Of a DNA stretch of 64,000 nt, positions 17,615 through 26,364 are shown one piece after another (within the stretch, counting starts at the first letter, position 1; each line of letters begins with the position of its first letter). The translations under genes and the position numbers were made by a program. The notes beneath the pieces were generated by a model. That model saw only the letters and a list, made by a program, of their open reading frames with translations, had not been told where the DNA came from and ran no database searches. This DNA is from Evansella caseinilytica (lineage in GTDB: Bacteria; Bacillota; Bacilli; Bacillales; Salisediminibacteriaceae), in NCBI RefSeq assembly GCF_900107275.1, contig NZ_FNPI01000002.1, positions 310,001 through 374,000 on the forward strand. The letters are read 5' to 3'.

Positions 17615-19027
17615 ATGAAAATCAACAATAATATCCAGGCGCTAAATGCTTATCGGAACTTATACCAAAATCAAATGAAAACATCTAAAAACCTGGAGAA
17701 GCTTTCTTCCGGTTTGCGTATCAACCGCGCTGCCGATGATGCCGCTGGGCTTGCCATCTCTGAGAAAATGCGTTCACAAATCCGCGGTCTGAAGCAAGCG
17801 GAGCGAAACGCACTGGACGGGATTTCATTAATGCAGACATCGGAAGGCGCGATGCAGGAAGTGCACGCAATGCTCCAGCGTATGCGTGAGCTGGCGGTGC
17901 AGGCGGCGAACGATACAAACACCGAGTATGACCGCGACCAAATCCAAAAAGAGATCGATCAGCTCAAATTGGAGATTGACAGCATTTCCGAAAAAACGGA
18001 ATTCAACACGCGAAAACTACTTGATGGAAACAGCGCTGTGCTGACAACTTTCAATGCCGGCGACAATGACATAAATATTAAAAACTTCCCTAAAGTTAAC
18101 GACGCCAATATCAAGTCGGGGAATTATCAAGTTGTGATTGGTGATGTCATTCAAAGTGTAACAATTACTCAGCCGGCAGGCGGTTTGGACTCAGCGACAG
18201 ATATTTTCATTACCGACTTTGGCAGTGATGATGGTTCAAACATGAAGCTCGGCGAGTATACGGTTTTAATTCGTGAATACGATGATTCTAATTCACCTGC
18301 GACGGCAAGAATTGAAATTTTGGATCCGGACGGACTTTCCATCGGCAGCTCTGTAGTGGAGGTCGGTGAAGAGGATGGAAATGGCGATCCTATTTTTACG
18401 GATATTTCTGGTATTTCTGTTAATACATCCAAAATTGGCGGAAACGGTACGGTGAAAGCCAAAATCGAAGCGCAGGCTACGATTACATTGAATGAAGGGA
18501 GTGGGGCTCAGGTGAATCCGATCCGCGCATCGGCAACGCTAGTTTCTAACAACGGCGTTTTCCGTCACGGTGGCGTGGAATATTCCTTTAGAGGAGATAT
18601 CGAGGAAGGAAGTCTGGACTTTACGGTAACCAACAATGCCCTTTCCTTCCAAATCGGGCCTAACACGAACCAGAATGTATTGATTGATATTCCGCGTATG
18701 GACGTTGTCACATTAGGAATCGAAAACTTAAGCGTAATGACAAATGCCGATGCCAACGAAGCGATCTTCTTGCTGGATAAGGCGATCAACATTCTTTCCG
18801 ACGCCCGCGCGAAGCTCGGTGCTGTTCAAAACCGTCTGGAGCATACGATCAACAACCTGCAAATTACGCATGAAAACCTGACGGCAGCGGAGTCAAGAAT
18901 CCGCGACGCAGACATGGCGCTGGAAATGACGGAATTCACACGAAACAATATTTTGAACCAGTCGGCAACGGCCATGCTTGCACAAGCAAACCAATTGCCG
19001 CAAGGCGTTCTTCAATTATTGCAATAA
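17615..19027 (+). CDS. Flagellin with a long central domain
   Basis: Length 470 aa against 304 for B. subtilis Hag. The conserved N terminus (MKINNNIQALNAYRNLYQNQ, then LSSGLRINRAADDAAGL) and C terminus (ESRIRDADMALEMTEFTRNN, ending LPQGVLQLLQ) form the filament core D0/D1. Residues about 145-365 make an extra surface domain rich in Asp, Gly and Ser with beta-strand character. It is exported through the flagellar type III system by FliS encoded just upstream. It may be an additional flagellin rather than the only one; that cannot be decided from this window. Confidence 0.95.
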   Translation: MKINNNIQALNAYRNLYQNQMKTSKNLEKLSSGLRINRAADDAAGLAISEKMRSQIRGLKQAERNALDGISLMQTSEGAMQEVHAMLQRMRELAVQAANDTNTEYDRDQIQKEIDQLKLEIDSISEKTEFNTRKLLDGNSAVLTTFNAGDNDINIKNFPKVNDANIKSGNYQVVIGDVIQSVTITQPAGGLDSATDIFITDFGSDDGSNMKLGEYTVLIREYDDSNSPATARIEILDPDGLSIGSSVVEVGEEDGNGDPIFTDISGISVNTSKIGGNGTVKAKIEAQATITLNEGSGAQVNPIRASATLVSNNGVFRHGGVEYSFRGDIEEGSLDFTVTNNALSFQIGPNTNQNVLIDIPRMDVVTLGIENLSVMTNADANEAIFLLDKAINILSDARAKLGAVQNRLEHTINNLQITHENLTAAESRIRDADMALEMTEFTRNNILNQSATAMLAQANQLPQGVLQLLQ

Positions 19028-19038
19028 TACATGTTTTT

Positions 19039-19106
19039 GGGCAGTCCGCTGCCTTTTGGAACAGAAGGTCATCAAGGAAGGCTGCGACAGTGCCTTCCTT
19101 TTCTTC
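19039..19106 (+). terminator. Tandem terminators after the flagellin gene
   Basis: Two hairpins in a row. The first is GGCAG/CTGCC followed by TTTT at 19039-19060. The second is AAGGAAGGC/GCCTTCCTT followed by TTCTT at 19075-19106. Confidence 0.75.
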
Positions 19107-19256
19107 TGTTCCTGCAATAAAAAACCATCTTTTTTCACGATGCATGTTATGCATCCGCTTGTGTTAATCTAAATGCAATTACAGTAAAATATACCTCTTG
19201 GTCAAAACACCATTGTTTTTTATAATAAGAAGTAGCGAACAAACAAAGGAGTCGTC

Positions 19257-19697
19257 ATGATGGATGTACAAAAAATCAGCCGATCAGGCCTTCAGCGCAC
19301 GGATCAAAAAAAGACGGGGACAGAAGTGAAAACGTCCTTTCAAGAAATCATGCAACGCGGAAGAGACAATCAGGCATATGAGCGTCTCGGTGCCCTTTTA
19401 GAAAAAATCGAGGATCAGGGAAAGGTGCTGGCAGACTCCAGAACGGTAGATGAATTGCGGAAATATAAGCAATATGTCAAGGAGTTTATGGATGATGCCG
19501 TCAATCTCGGACTGAGTTTGGAGGAGCGTAAAGGCTTTAACCGCCGCGGGCGGACAAAGGTGTACAAAATCGTCCGTGAAGTGGACAGAAAGCTGCTCGA
19601 TTTAACCGACGCTGTGTTAAAACAGGAGAAAAACGGGCTGGAAATCCTCAACATGGTTGGAGAAATAAAAGGGCTGTTAGTGAACATTTATGCATAA
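19257..19697 (+). CDS. DUF327 family protein, YaaR-like
   Basis: Length 146 aa, the same size as B. subtilis YaaR. An N-terminal flexible part is followed by a helical domain with RTVDELRKYKQYVKEFMDDA and KVYKIVREVDRKLLDLTDAV. The family is widespread in Firmicutes and often lies near flagellar or signalling genes; no biochemical role is established. AAAGGAG precedes the ATG at 19257 (a second ATG follows at once). Terminators separate it from the flagellin gene, so it has its own transcription. Confidence 0.85.
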   Translation: MMDVQKISRSGLQRTDQKKTGTEVKTSFQEIMQRGRDNQAYERLGALLEKIEDQGKVLADSRTVDELRKYKQYVKEFMDDAVNLGLSLEERKGFNRRGRTKVYKIVREVDRKLLDLTDAVLKQEKNGLEILNMVGEIKGLLVNIYA

Positions 19698-19735
19698 TCC
19701 TGAGCAGTGCTGTCACTGCAAGGTTCTTTCTTCAG

Positions 19736-19786
19736 AAAAAAATGCCGCCGAATGAACTATATGGAACAGCCGCGGCGGCATTTTTC
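19736..19786. terminator. Bidirectional terminator between DUF327 and MFS genes
   Basis: AAAAAATGCCGCCG and its complement CGGCGGCATTTTT enclose a 21-base loop. There are runs of A and T on both sides, so it can serve both converging genes. Confidence 0.8.
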
Positions 19787-19804
19787 GGTTTGGTGTCGTT
19801 TCTC

Positions 19805-21094
19805 TCAGCCGGTCTTACTGTTACTAATGGCTGCGGTGTTGTCGTTGATGATGCTGCTTCCTTTTTTTAAGAAGTAAAACGCCAGCAAAAAGCTGAGTGC
19901 TGCACCGTAAAATAGCGCCGTGTGACCAAAGACATCCATAAGAAATCCTAATAATCCCGGTGCAACAATCGCCGAGGACATAGAAAACAAATAATAAAGC
20001 CCTGTAAAATAGCCAATTTTTGTTTTGCCGCCCAAATCGGCTACGAAAGGATATGCCTGTACATTAATAAAAGCCCAGGCAATGCCACCTAAAAATAAGA
20101 CAGCCTGCAATAGCAGCGTTTCACTGCCAAACGGCAGGAACGATGCGAGACCGTGAAGGAACGGAATAATGACAAAGATCAACGGCAGTAAAATCAGCCC
20201 CACTAGCATTGCGGGAGCCTTCCCCCATTTGCTCCCCACAAGCCCGGCAGGAATGGCAAATAAAACGAAGGATAAACTGAAAAAGCCTAATGTCATCCCG
20301 GCAGTACTTTCGTCCATCTTCAAATGTTCCACCGCATAGACTGTAAATTGTGCTTCCATGCCCGTATACCCGATAAAATAGACAAAGATGGCAATAAGAA
20401 CAAACAGCTGCCCTCGGAATTCCGGTTTTTTTATTTTTCCCAACCCTGCCGCCAAGCTTTGGAACGCTTGTGTTTCTTCAGCTTCCTCTTCTGCAGTGCC
20501 CGCATACGCCGGGTTGCGGTCAACCGTAAAGTAAAGCGTGATAAAGGTTAGCAGCAGCAACGATCCCGCGACAATAAATGGATAAGCACGGTCAATGCCG
20601 TACAATGCGGATAAGCCGAACAAAGCGATAATCGCACCGACGCCGCCCATAAAATTGATGATTCCGTTTGCCGTTGAACGTTTTTCCGGAGGCGTGTGAT
20701 CCGGCATCAAGGCGATGACCGGCGCCCGGTAAATCGTCATCGCGAACAAAAAGATGATGTCAACAATGATCAGTAGCCATAATGCCCAGGCGGCACCGAA
20801 CGGTATCAGGATAAAGAAAACCGCTGCAGCCGGCATGCCGGCGACAAGAAACGGGAGCCTGTTGCCGATGCTGGTATCCACCCGATCCGACCACGCACCG
20901 ATAATAGGGATAAGGATGACAGCCAATAAATTATCGAGCCCCATGATTGCACCGCGAATCGCCCGGCTTTCAATATAATCTCCGAGGATCAGCGGCATAT
21001 AGGCATTATAAAACGTCCAGACAAGTGTTAAGGCAAAGAAGCCGCCGCCAATGACAAAAATTTTACCGTAGGAAAAAGAGTTGTCAACTTTCAT
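19805..21094 (-). CDS. MFS transporter (SLC45/sugar-type)
   Basis: Length 429 aa with about 12 membrane helices. The cytoplasmic motif GAWSDRVDTSIGNRLPFLVAG after helix 2 is typical of the SLC45/GPH-like sugar carriers. A charged central loop (residues about 190-225) divides the halves. GGAGGTG precedes the ATG. It lies 40 bases downstream of the glycerophosphodiesterase gene on the same strand. The pair may import and process a glycerol-containing compound or a product of its breakdown, which is inference from position. Confidence 0.8.
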   Translation of the reverse strand: MKVDNSFSYGKIFVIGGGFFALTLVWTFYNAYMPLILGDYIESRAIRGAIMGLDNLLAVILIPIIGAWSDRVDTSIGNRLPFLVAGMPAAAVFFILIPFGAAWALWLLIIVDIIFLFAMTIYRAPVIALMPDHTPPEKRSTANGIINFMGGVGAIIALFGLSALYGIDRAYPFIVAGSLLLLTFITLYFTVDRNPAYAGTAEEEAEETQAFQSLAAGLGKIKKPEFRGQLFVLIAIFVYFIGYTGMEAQFTVYAVEHLKMDESTAGMTLGFFSLSFVLFAIPAGLVGSKWGKAPAMLVGLILLPLIFVIIPFLHGLASFLPFGSETLLLQAVLFLGGIAWAFINVQAYPFVADLGGKTKIGYFTGLYYLFSMSSAIVAPGLLGFLMDVFGHTALFYGAALSFLLAFYFLKKGSSIINDNTAAISNSKTG

Positions 21095-21134
21095 TCAGCC
21101 ACCTCCAAATTCAGCCGTTCGTAATAAATGATAC

Positions 21135-21866
21135 TTATGTGCACTGTTTCCGAATGATCACGGCTTTTTCCGGCCAGTCGGTAATGATGGCGTCACAGCC
21201 GTTTATTAAAGCGCGAATATGTTGGTCTTCGTTGACAGTAAATGGGCGTACCGGCATCATTGCTTTGGCTGCTCCTGCGAGCAATTCAGGCACCGCTACA
21301 GGTAAAAAGCAGTGCAAGCCGTTTGCGCCGAGCGCTTTTGCATATTCCCACGGCTCATAAAGCCCTTCCATGAACAGGACGGCGGTTTCAACATCCGGAT
21401 CGAGGCGATGAACTTCAACAAGGCTGTAATGGTTGAACGAGGAGATAATGACGCGATTCTTGACATCGTACTTCTTGATGAGCTTAAGCACGATTTCTTC
21501 TATACCAGGGTAGCGGACAATGCCGTTCTTCAGCTCAATGTTCAATAACAGCGATGTCGGCGCCAGCCATTCGAGTACGGCTTCCAGTGTTGGAATCGCG
21601 GCGCCATGAAAAGCAGGGTGAAACCAGCCGCCTGCATCGAGCTTTTTCAGTTCTTCATATGTATAATCTTTTACCCAGCCTTGCCCGTCCGTTGTTCGAT
21701 TGACTGTTTCGTCGTGAATAATGACAGGTACACGGTCTTTTGTCAGTTGAACGTCCAGTTCAATCCCGTCTGCCCCATCATCCAGAGCTGCCTGAAAGGC
21801 CGTCATTGTATTTTCGGGATGTGTTCCTGAAGCACCTCTGTGTGCAAAGATCAGTGTTTTCAACAA
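21135..21866 (-). CDS. Glycerophosphodiester phosphodiesterase, cytoplasmic
   Basis: Length 243 aa from a TTG start six bases after GAGGTG; the longer frame upstream is rejected. GDPD motifs are present: FAHRGASGTHPENTMTAF at the N terminus (catalytic His and Glu) and GADGIELDVQLTKD followed by IHDETVNRTT (metal Glu/Asp and second His). It releases glycerol-3-phosphate from deacylated phospholipids or teichoic acid fragments. There is no signal peptide, so it acts inside the cell. It forms an operon with the MFS gene and diverges from the MFS gene at 22120. Confidence 0.9.
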   Translation of the reverse strand: MLKTLIFAHRGASGTHPENTMTAFQAALDDGADGIELDVQLTKDRVPVIIHDETVNRTTDGQGWVKDYTYEELKKLDAGGWFHPAFHGAAIPTLEAVLEWLAPTSLLLNIELKNGIVRYPGIEEIVLKLIKKYDVKNRVIISSFNHYSLVEVHRLDPDVETAVLFMEGLYEPWEYAKALGANGLHCFLPVAVPELLAGAAKAMMPVRPFTVNEDQHIRALINGCDAIITDWPEKAVIIRKQCT

Positions 21867-22119
21867 CTTTATCACCTCAAAAAAATGTTTTCGCCGCTTT
21901 GCATCCTTTTCCGGTTGTATAAGAATCATGTGGTGGTTTGCAACGGCTTTTAATACTATTCTCTGCCTGGTGCGAATACTCCTTTAAGAGATGTTCAGAA
22001 AGCCGGGTGCAATAAGCAGGGGATTTTTTGTTTTTTCTGCTGAGGGTTGTGATATAGTGGAAAATAGGTCGACAGAAAACGAAGGCAGTCATCTGATCAT
22101 CTTCTGGAGGAGAAACACG

Positions 22120-23331
22120 TTGAACAGTAACAATAACAGGAAAGTCACAACGTTTGATCATTTCATATTTATGCTTGTTACGTTTTTGTATTGGTTTTCG
22201 TTATACATATATGTACCGATTCTGTCGCCGTACATGGAATGGCTTGGAGCATCGTATACGTTCATCGGTATTGTTCTTGGAAGTTACGGCTTCATGCAAG
22301 TGGCGATCCGGTTTCCGCTGGGGGTTTATTCTGATAAACTGCAGCGGCGGCGCCCGTTCATTTGGTTGGGAATGATCATCAGCGCGATCAGCTGCTTCGG
22401 CTATCTGATCACTGACCTGCTTGGATGGGCGCTTGTCTTTCGAGCTTTGTCCGGAATCAGTGCGGCGACTTGGGTGGCGTTTACCGTGCTCTATGCCAGT
22501 TATTTTACAAAAAATGAAGCGACGAAAGCAATGGGGGTTATCAGCTTTATCACTGTCGGCGGTCAGTTGGCGGGAATGGTTTTCAGCGGAATTGTAACGG
22601 ACATTTTCGGCTGGCTGACCCCGTTTTTCCTCGGCGGCATCGCTGCAGTCATCGGCTTTGTTTTGAGTTTTCAAATAAAGGAAACAGCGGGTGATGGCGG
22701 GGGGATGCCGATGAAGGTAAAAGATTTAACGGCTGTTGTCAAAGAACCTTCGCTGTTGAAGGTTTCCTTTCTATCCATTTTGGCACACAGCATACTTTTT
22801 ATCACGATGTTCGGCTTTACGCCAAATTATGCAATGAATCTTGGCGCAACGGCGACAGAACTGAGTTATTTGGTCATGGCGTTTATGGTGCCGCATGCGA
22901 TTGGTGCAATCGTTGTTAGCCGGCGGTTTTCACAACGTTTCGGGCGCTGGAATACGCTGTTGGCAGGATTTTTTCTCAGCGGTGCTTGCTCATTGATCAT
23001 TCCGTTTACACCGTTGTTCGAATGGTTGCTGATCACACAGCTGTTTAACGGGTTCGGATTGGGTATGATCTTGCCTATGCTGCTTGGTATGGCGATTCAA
23101 ACCGTCTCGGACGAGAAGCGGGCTACCGCGATGGGATTTTATCAGGCCGTGTATGCCATCGGAATGTTTGCCGGACCGTTTCTTGCCGGCTGGCTGAGTT
23201 CCGCCGGTGGTCTGGAGACAGGGTTTTATCTGGCGGGAATTGTTGGCGTTATTTCCGTTTTCCTGATCGTTATCTGGATGCGCACCGAACAACGAGCAGC
23301 GGAGAAGGGGAGGAGAAAGGAGTTGGAGTAA
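22120..23331 (+). CDS. MFS transporter, drug/metabolite type
   Basis: Length 403 aa from TTG at 22120 after GGAGGAGA; the longer frame from 21991 has no site. Twelve hydrophobic segments are visible. The motif GVYSDKLQRRRPFIWLG between helices 2 and 3 matches the MFS signature. DEKRATAMGFYQAVYAIGMF in the second half is common in efflux-type members. The substrate is unknown. The gene is monocistronic, divergent from the phosphodiesterase, and followed by repeat copy D. Confidence 0.85.
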   Translation: MNSNNNRKVTTFDHFIFMLVTFLYWFSLYIYVPILSPYMEWLGASYTFIGIVLGSYGFMQVAIRFPLGVYSDKLQRRRPFIWLGMIISAISCFGYLITDLLGWALVFRALSGISAATWVAFTVLYASYFTKNEATKAMGVISFITVGGQLAGMVFSGIVTDIFGWLTPFFLGGIAAVIGFVLSFQIKETAGDGGGMPMKVKDLTAVVKEPSLLKVSFLSILAHSILFITMFGFTPNYAMNLGATATELSYLVMAFMVPHAIGAIVVSRRFSQRFGRWNTLLAGFFLSGACSLIIPFTPLFEWLLITQLFNGFGLGMILPMLLGMAIQTVSDEKRATAMGFYQAVYAIGMFAGPFLAGWLSSAGGLETGFYLAGIVGVISVFLIVIWMRTEQRAAEKGRRKELE

Positions 23332-23397
23332 CTGCTGTTTTATCCACGTTTGCGAGCAGGCGCTAGCAATGAAAATTTTTTTCCTTAAGCTATTTAA

Positions 23398-23704
23398 AGA
23401 GCGTGTTCAAAAAGGCAATGGTTCCGCACGATGCGCCCCAATTCTGTCTAAGTGCTGCCCACGTCCTATGGGCAACGGCGAAATGTCGTCATCCTGACTC
23501 CAAGAAAACCACTCACAGTCGGCCTGAAAAGAATGCATCGGCTCCACTCATTGTCGATTCCACTGCAAGTAGAGCACCGACGTCTGTCCAAGTGCCATCG
23601 CGTGCGATGACACGATGAGACAGTTCGCAGTGTCTCAGTGAAGAACGGCTCATTGCTTCGTGTTTGTTCAAAAAGATAAAAACCGATCTTTTTGAACAAA
23701 CACT
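23398..23704 (+). repeat. Dispersed hairpin repeat, long copy D
   Basis: Full copy with one inserted 58-bp hairpin module (about 23439-23497, TGCCCA/TGGGCA inner stem) and the central module CCATCGC/GCGATGA, ending in the terminal palindrome. TTAAAG occurs directly at both ends (23393-23398 and 23704-23709), as expected of a target-site duplication. Confidence 0.9.
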
Positions 23705-23790
23705 TAAAGTGTTGAGGACAACTCACCATGCCTTATGACACTGCGTTTGTTGTCCTCATCGCTAAAATCAATAGCAGTAGGGCGCTGCAA

Positions 23791-24807
23791 TTACCATCCC
23801 CGGTCGTATGGGGCTGGCTTCTCTATCGCTGCGCCTAACTCTCTGGCTGCAGTCCGCGGCCAATATGGATCTCTCAGAAGCTCCCGCCCGATAAAAATTA
23901 AATCAGCACGCTCGTTTTGCAAGATTTCCTCCGCCTGGATAGCGGTGGTGATCAGGCCGACGGCACCGGTGGCGATACCTGCTTCCCGGCGGATTGTCTC
24001 GGCGTGCCGTACTTGGTAACCTGGATAAGGTTGAATTCCCGCCGGGATTATTCCTCCTGTACTGCAGTCGATAAGATCGACGCCGCGGCGCTTCATTTCG
24101 TTGACGTAGTATAGGAAATCTTCCATTTGATTTCCTTCCGGATGATATTCGTCGGCTGATATCCGGACGAATAGCGGGCCTTCCCAAACGGTTTTCACCG
24201 CTTCAATGACCTCTTTCAAAAAGCGGAAGCGGTTATCTCTCTCGCCCCCGTAAGCATCTAAACGCTTATTCGTAAGCGGAGATAAAAATTGATTGATTAA
24301 ATATCCGTGCGCAGCATGAATTTCGATAATATCGAACCCGGCTTGCTTGGCTCTTAGTGCTCCCAGACGGAACGCTTCAATTGTTTCGGCAATATCGGCA
24401 GTGGTCATTTCCCGAGGTGTTTTTGCCCTCCCATCGAAAGGAACAGGGGACGGAGCGATGATCTCTCCGCCGTATTCCGCTTTTCTTCCGGCATGGGCAA
24501 GCTGGATCGCCGTTTTCGCACCGTATGTTTTCATGCTGTCAACAAGTTTTTTTAATCCAGCAACATGGTCTTCATCGTAGATTCCTAAATCTTTTGAGGA
24601 AATTCGCCCTTCGCTTGTTACCGCAGTTGCTTCAATCATAATAAGTCCTACTTGGCCGACAGCCCGGCTTATGTAATGGGTGAAATGCCAAGCGGTCACA
24701 TGTCCATCTTCGTTACCAGAAGAATACATGCACATCGGCGACATAACGATGCGGTTTTTCATAGTAACATCTTTCACTTGATACGGGGTAAATAGCTTTG
24801 TTTCCAC
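23791..24807 (-). CDS. namA: NADPH dehydrogenase NamA (YqjM), old yellow enzyme
   Basis: Length 338 aa, identical to B. subtilis YqjM. The TIM-barrel flavoprotein motifs are present: MSPMCMYSS with the flavin-tuning Cys of the thermophilic-like OYE class, [19 protein letters not shown] with the paired His, and [13 protein letters not shown]. It reduces activated double bonds of enals, enones, nitroesters and similar xenobiotics using NADPH and FMN. Start GTG at 24807, nine bases after AAGGGAG. It is monocistronic. Repeat copy D and a GAGGACAAC hairpin lie at its 3' end. Confidence 0.95.
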   Translation of the reverse strand: METKLFTPYQVKDVTMKNRIVMSPMCMYSSGNEDGHVTAWHFTHYISRAVGQVGLIMIEATAVTSEGRISSKDLGIYDEDHVAGLKKLVDSMKTYGAKTAIQLAHAGRKAEYGGEIIAPSPVPFDGRAKTPREMTTADIAETIEAFRLGALRAKQAGFDIIEIHAAHGYLINQFLSPLTNKRLDAYGGERDNRFRFLKEVIEAVKTVWEGPLFVRISADEYHPEGNQMEDFLYYVNEMKRRGVDLIDCSTGGIIPAGIQPYPGYQVRHAETIRREAGIATGAVGLITTAIQAEEILQNERADLIFIGRELLRDPYWPRTAARELGAAIEKPAPYDRGW

Positions 24808-24916
24808 TGCTCATTGCTCCCTTCATTTCTTGAATCAAAATTTTAATACCTACAAATAGAGGCTGCCCCGGCAAGTCCGACGGCAGACTTGAGGACAACC
24901 TCCTAAGGCAAGACAG

Positions 24917-25366
24917 CTACTTCTTTTTTCTGTGCTCATGGAAGTATCCGTTTAAGTAAGCTAATAATCTGCTTCTGGTGATAATTCCAAGAAACTCGTT
25001 TTCATCGCCTTCGACACATATAAATGGATGATTAATGGAATAGGATAACGCTTTTTCAAAAGGATCGGTTACTTTCATGCGCGCGATGGAATCTGTCATC
25101 ACATCGACTACAGTAATTTGCTGCAAACGTTCCGGTTCAATTCGTTCCAGCCCTAAAATTGAATCTAAAATTTGTGCTTTGCTGATAAGCCCGTGCAATT
25201 TAAAACTTGTATCCAGTACCGGTATCGCAGTGTATCCGGATTTGATGAGAACAAGCAATGCATGTTCAATCGTATTTCCCGGCTGGACATGGGCCACCTT
25301 TTCTACAGAGGTTACAAACGGTTGAATTGAAATGTCTAAAATGTTTGTACTGTCAAGTTTTTGCAT
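24917..25366 (-). CDS. cbpB: CBS-pair cyclic-di-AMP-binding protein (DarB/CbpB, YkuL)
   Basis: Length 149 aa from the ATG at 25366; a GTG at 25378 is also in frame, and neither has a strong site. Two CBS domains fill the protein. KVAHVQPGNTIEHALLVLIK and then SGYTAIPVLDTSFKLHGLI match B. subtilis DarB closely. DarB binds c-di-AMP and, when free, stimulates the (p)ppGpp synthetase Rel and pyruvate carboxylase (family knowledge). It links potassium and c-di-AMP status with the stringent response. Monocistronic, with repeat fragments just upstream. Confidence 0.85.
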   Translation of the reverse strand: MQKLDSTNILDISIQPFVTSVEKVAHVQPGNTIEHALLVLIKSGYTAIPVLDTSFKLHGLISKAQILDSILGLERIEPERLQQITVVDVMTDSIARMKVTDPFEKALSYSINHPFICVEGDENEFLGIITRSRLLAYLNGYFHEHRKKK

Positions 25367-25395
25367 GTCAATGCACACTTTCTGTATAAATTTTT

Positions 25396-25440
25396 TAGAA
25401 CGTGTTCAAAAAGAGCAAGCTGACTCTTTGGAACAGGCTC
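25396..25440 (+). repeat. Partial dispersed repeat end
   Basis: Starts like other copies (GTGTTCAAAAAGAG) but closes on itself through CTCTTTGGAACA to make a short hairpin. It is 50 bases before full copy E. Confidence 0.6.
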
Positions 25441-25489
25441 ACATGACGAGTGCCAATGGCCGACCTCATTTCACAGAAATCATTTTCAT

Positions 25490-25751
25490 AGAGCGTGTTC
25501 AAAAAGACAATGGTTCCGCTCGATGCGCCCAATTCCGCCTAAATGCTGCCCACGTCCTATGGGCAACGGCGGAATGTCACCATTCTCCAATTCCGCTTAA
25601 GTACTACTCACGTCCTGTGAGTAACTGCGGAATGTCGTCATCCTGACTCCGAGAAAACCACTCACAGCCGATCCGAAAAGAATGCATCGGCTCCACTCAT
25701 TGCTTCGTATTGTTCAAAAAGATAAAAACCGATTTTTTTGAACAAACACTT
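25490..25751 (+). repeat. Dispersed hairpin repeat, copy E with a tandem module
   Basis: Contains two consecutive 58-bp modules (25530-25587 and 25588-25645), each a hairpin with ATTCCGC/GCGGAAT outer arms. The inner arms are TGCCCA/TGGGCA in the first and TACTCA/TGAGTA in the second, around the shared loop CGTCCT. The central CCATCGC module is absent. Ends in the terminal palindrome. Confidence 0.9.
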
Positions 25752-25886
25752 ATACTTACATTTTTTATTTTACACTAAAAATCGCGTGAAGACGAAACAT
25801 TTGATGCGGAGGATGGGTGGCGGTGCGTGTTTCAACGTTCTCCCATAACTATCGTATTCGTAAAAACTGAAAAAGCAAACCAAAAA

Positions 25887-25900
25887 AGAAATCGCTTTCA
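25887..25900 (-). promoter_or_regulatory. Candidate cre (CcpA) box
   Basis: On the complement the site reads TGAAAGCGATTTCT, 13 of 14 matches to TGWAANCGNTNWCA. It is about 90 bases before the small gene at 25991, the only likely target. Confidence 0.45.
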
Positions 25901-25990
25901 TTTTTGGTTTAATGCAGATGCGGCTTGCGGTTGATGTCCGATGTTTACATTTGCCGTTTGTCACCGATACTTAAAAATGAGGTGAGAAGC

Positions 25991-26254
25991 ATGCACAGCA
26001 AACAAACGGTAAAATACATTTGTGAGCGCTACCCATCCGGCAATTGTTATTATTTCAAACAGGAAATGATTACTTCTGATTCCTGGGAGGATATTTCCTC
26101 ATTACAGTGGGGCGTGAAGCGTCCGATAACTAAAATGACGTTTGAGAGACGTAAAAAAGAGGGATATCGTACTGTAGAAACGTATATTCACCGGCCACCT
26201 GCGAGGGTTATCCCGTTTAAGGACAGAATGGTGCCTGTTCGCAAGGAGGAATAA
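25991..26254 (+). CDS. Small basic protein of unknown function, 87 aa
   Basis: Start ATG at 25991 after GAGGTGAG; the longer frame from 25925 has no site. The protein is basic and rich in Tyr, Lys and Arg, with one Cys near position 11 and another near 19. It has no signal or membrane segment. The C-terminal half (KRPITKMTFERRKKEGY) is strongly charged, which would suit nucleic acid binding, but I recognise no family. A terminator follows at 26283. A candidate cre box lies upstream. Confidence 0.7.
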   Translation: MHSKQTVKYICERYPSGNCYYFKQEMITSDSWEDISSLQWGVKRPITKMTFERRKKEGYRTVETYIHRPPARVIPFKDRMVPVRKEE

Positions 26255-26282
26255 CAAGCTGAAAAGGCTGTATTCATAAAAA

Positions 26283-26321
26283 GGGTGCTCAAGAGATCGT
26301 TTTTCTCCTCAAGGCACCCAT
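26283..26321. terminator. Terminator after the 87-aa gene
   Basis: GGGTGC and GCACCC with further imperfect pairing (CAAGAG near CTCCTCAAG) around a T-rich loop. Placed between converging genes. Confidence 0.6.
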
Positions 26322-26364
26322 TCCAATTTACTTACTTTTCACACAGCGTAGTCAGCGGCATTGC

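Noticed and set aside
23466-23729. 87-codon minus-strand frame in repeat copy D
   Set aside because: It lies wholly in the dispersed repeat and is in a different frame from the peptide shared by other copies, so it is unlikely to be a gene.
25770-25964. 64-codon minus-strand frame
   Set aside because: No ribosome site, and it covers the cre-like site and the intergenic leader.
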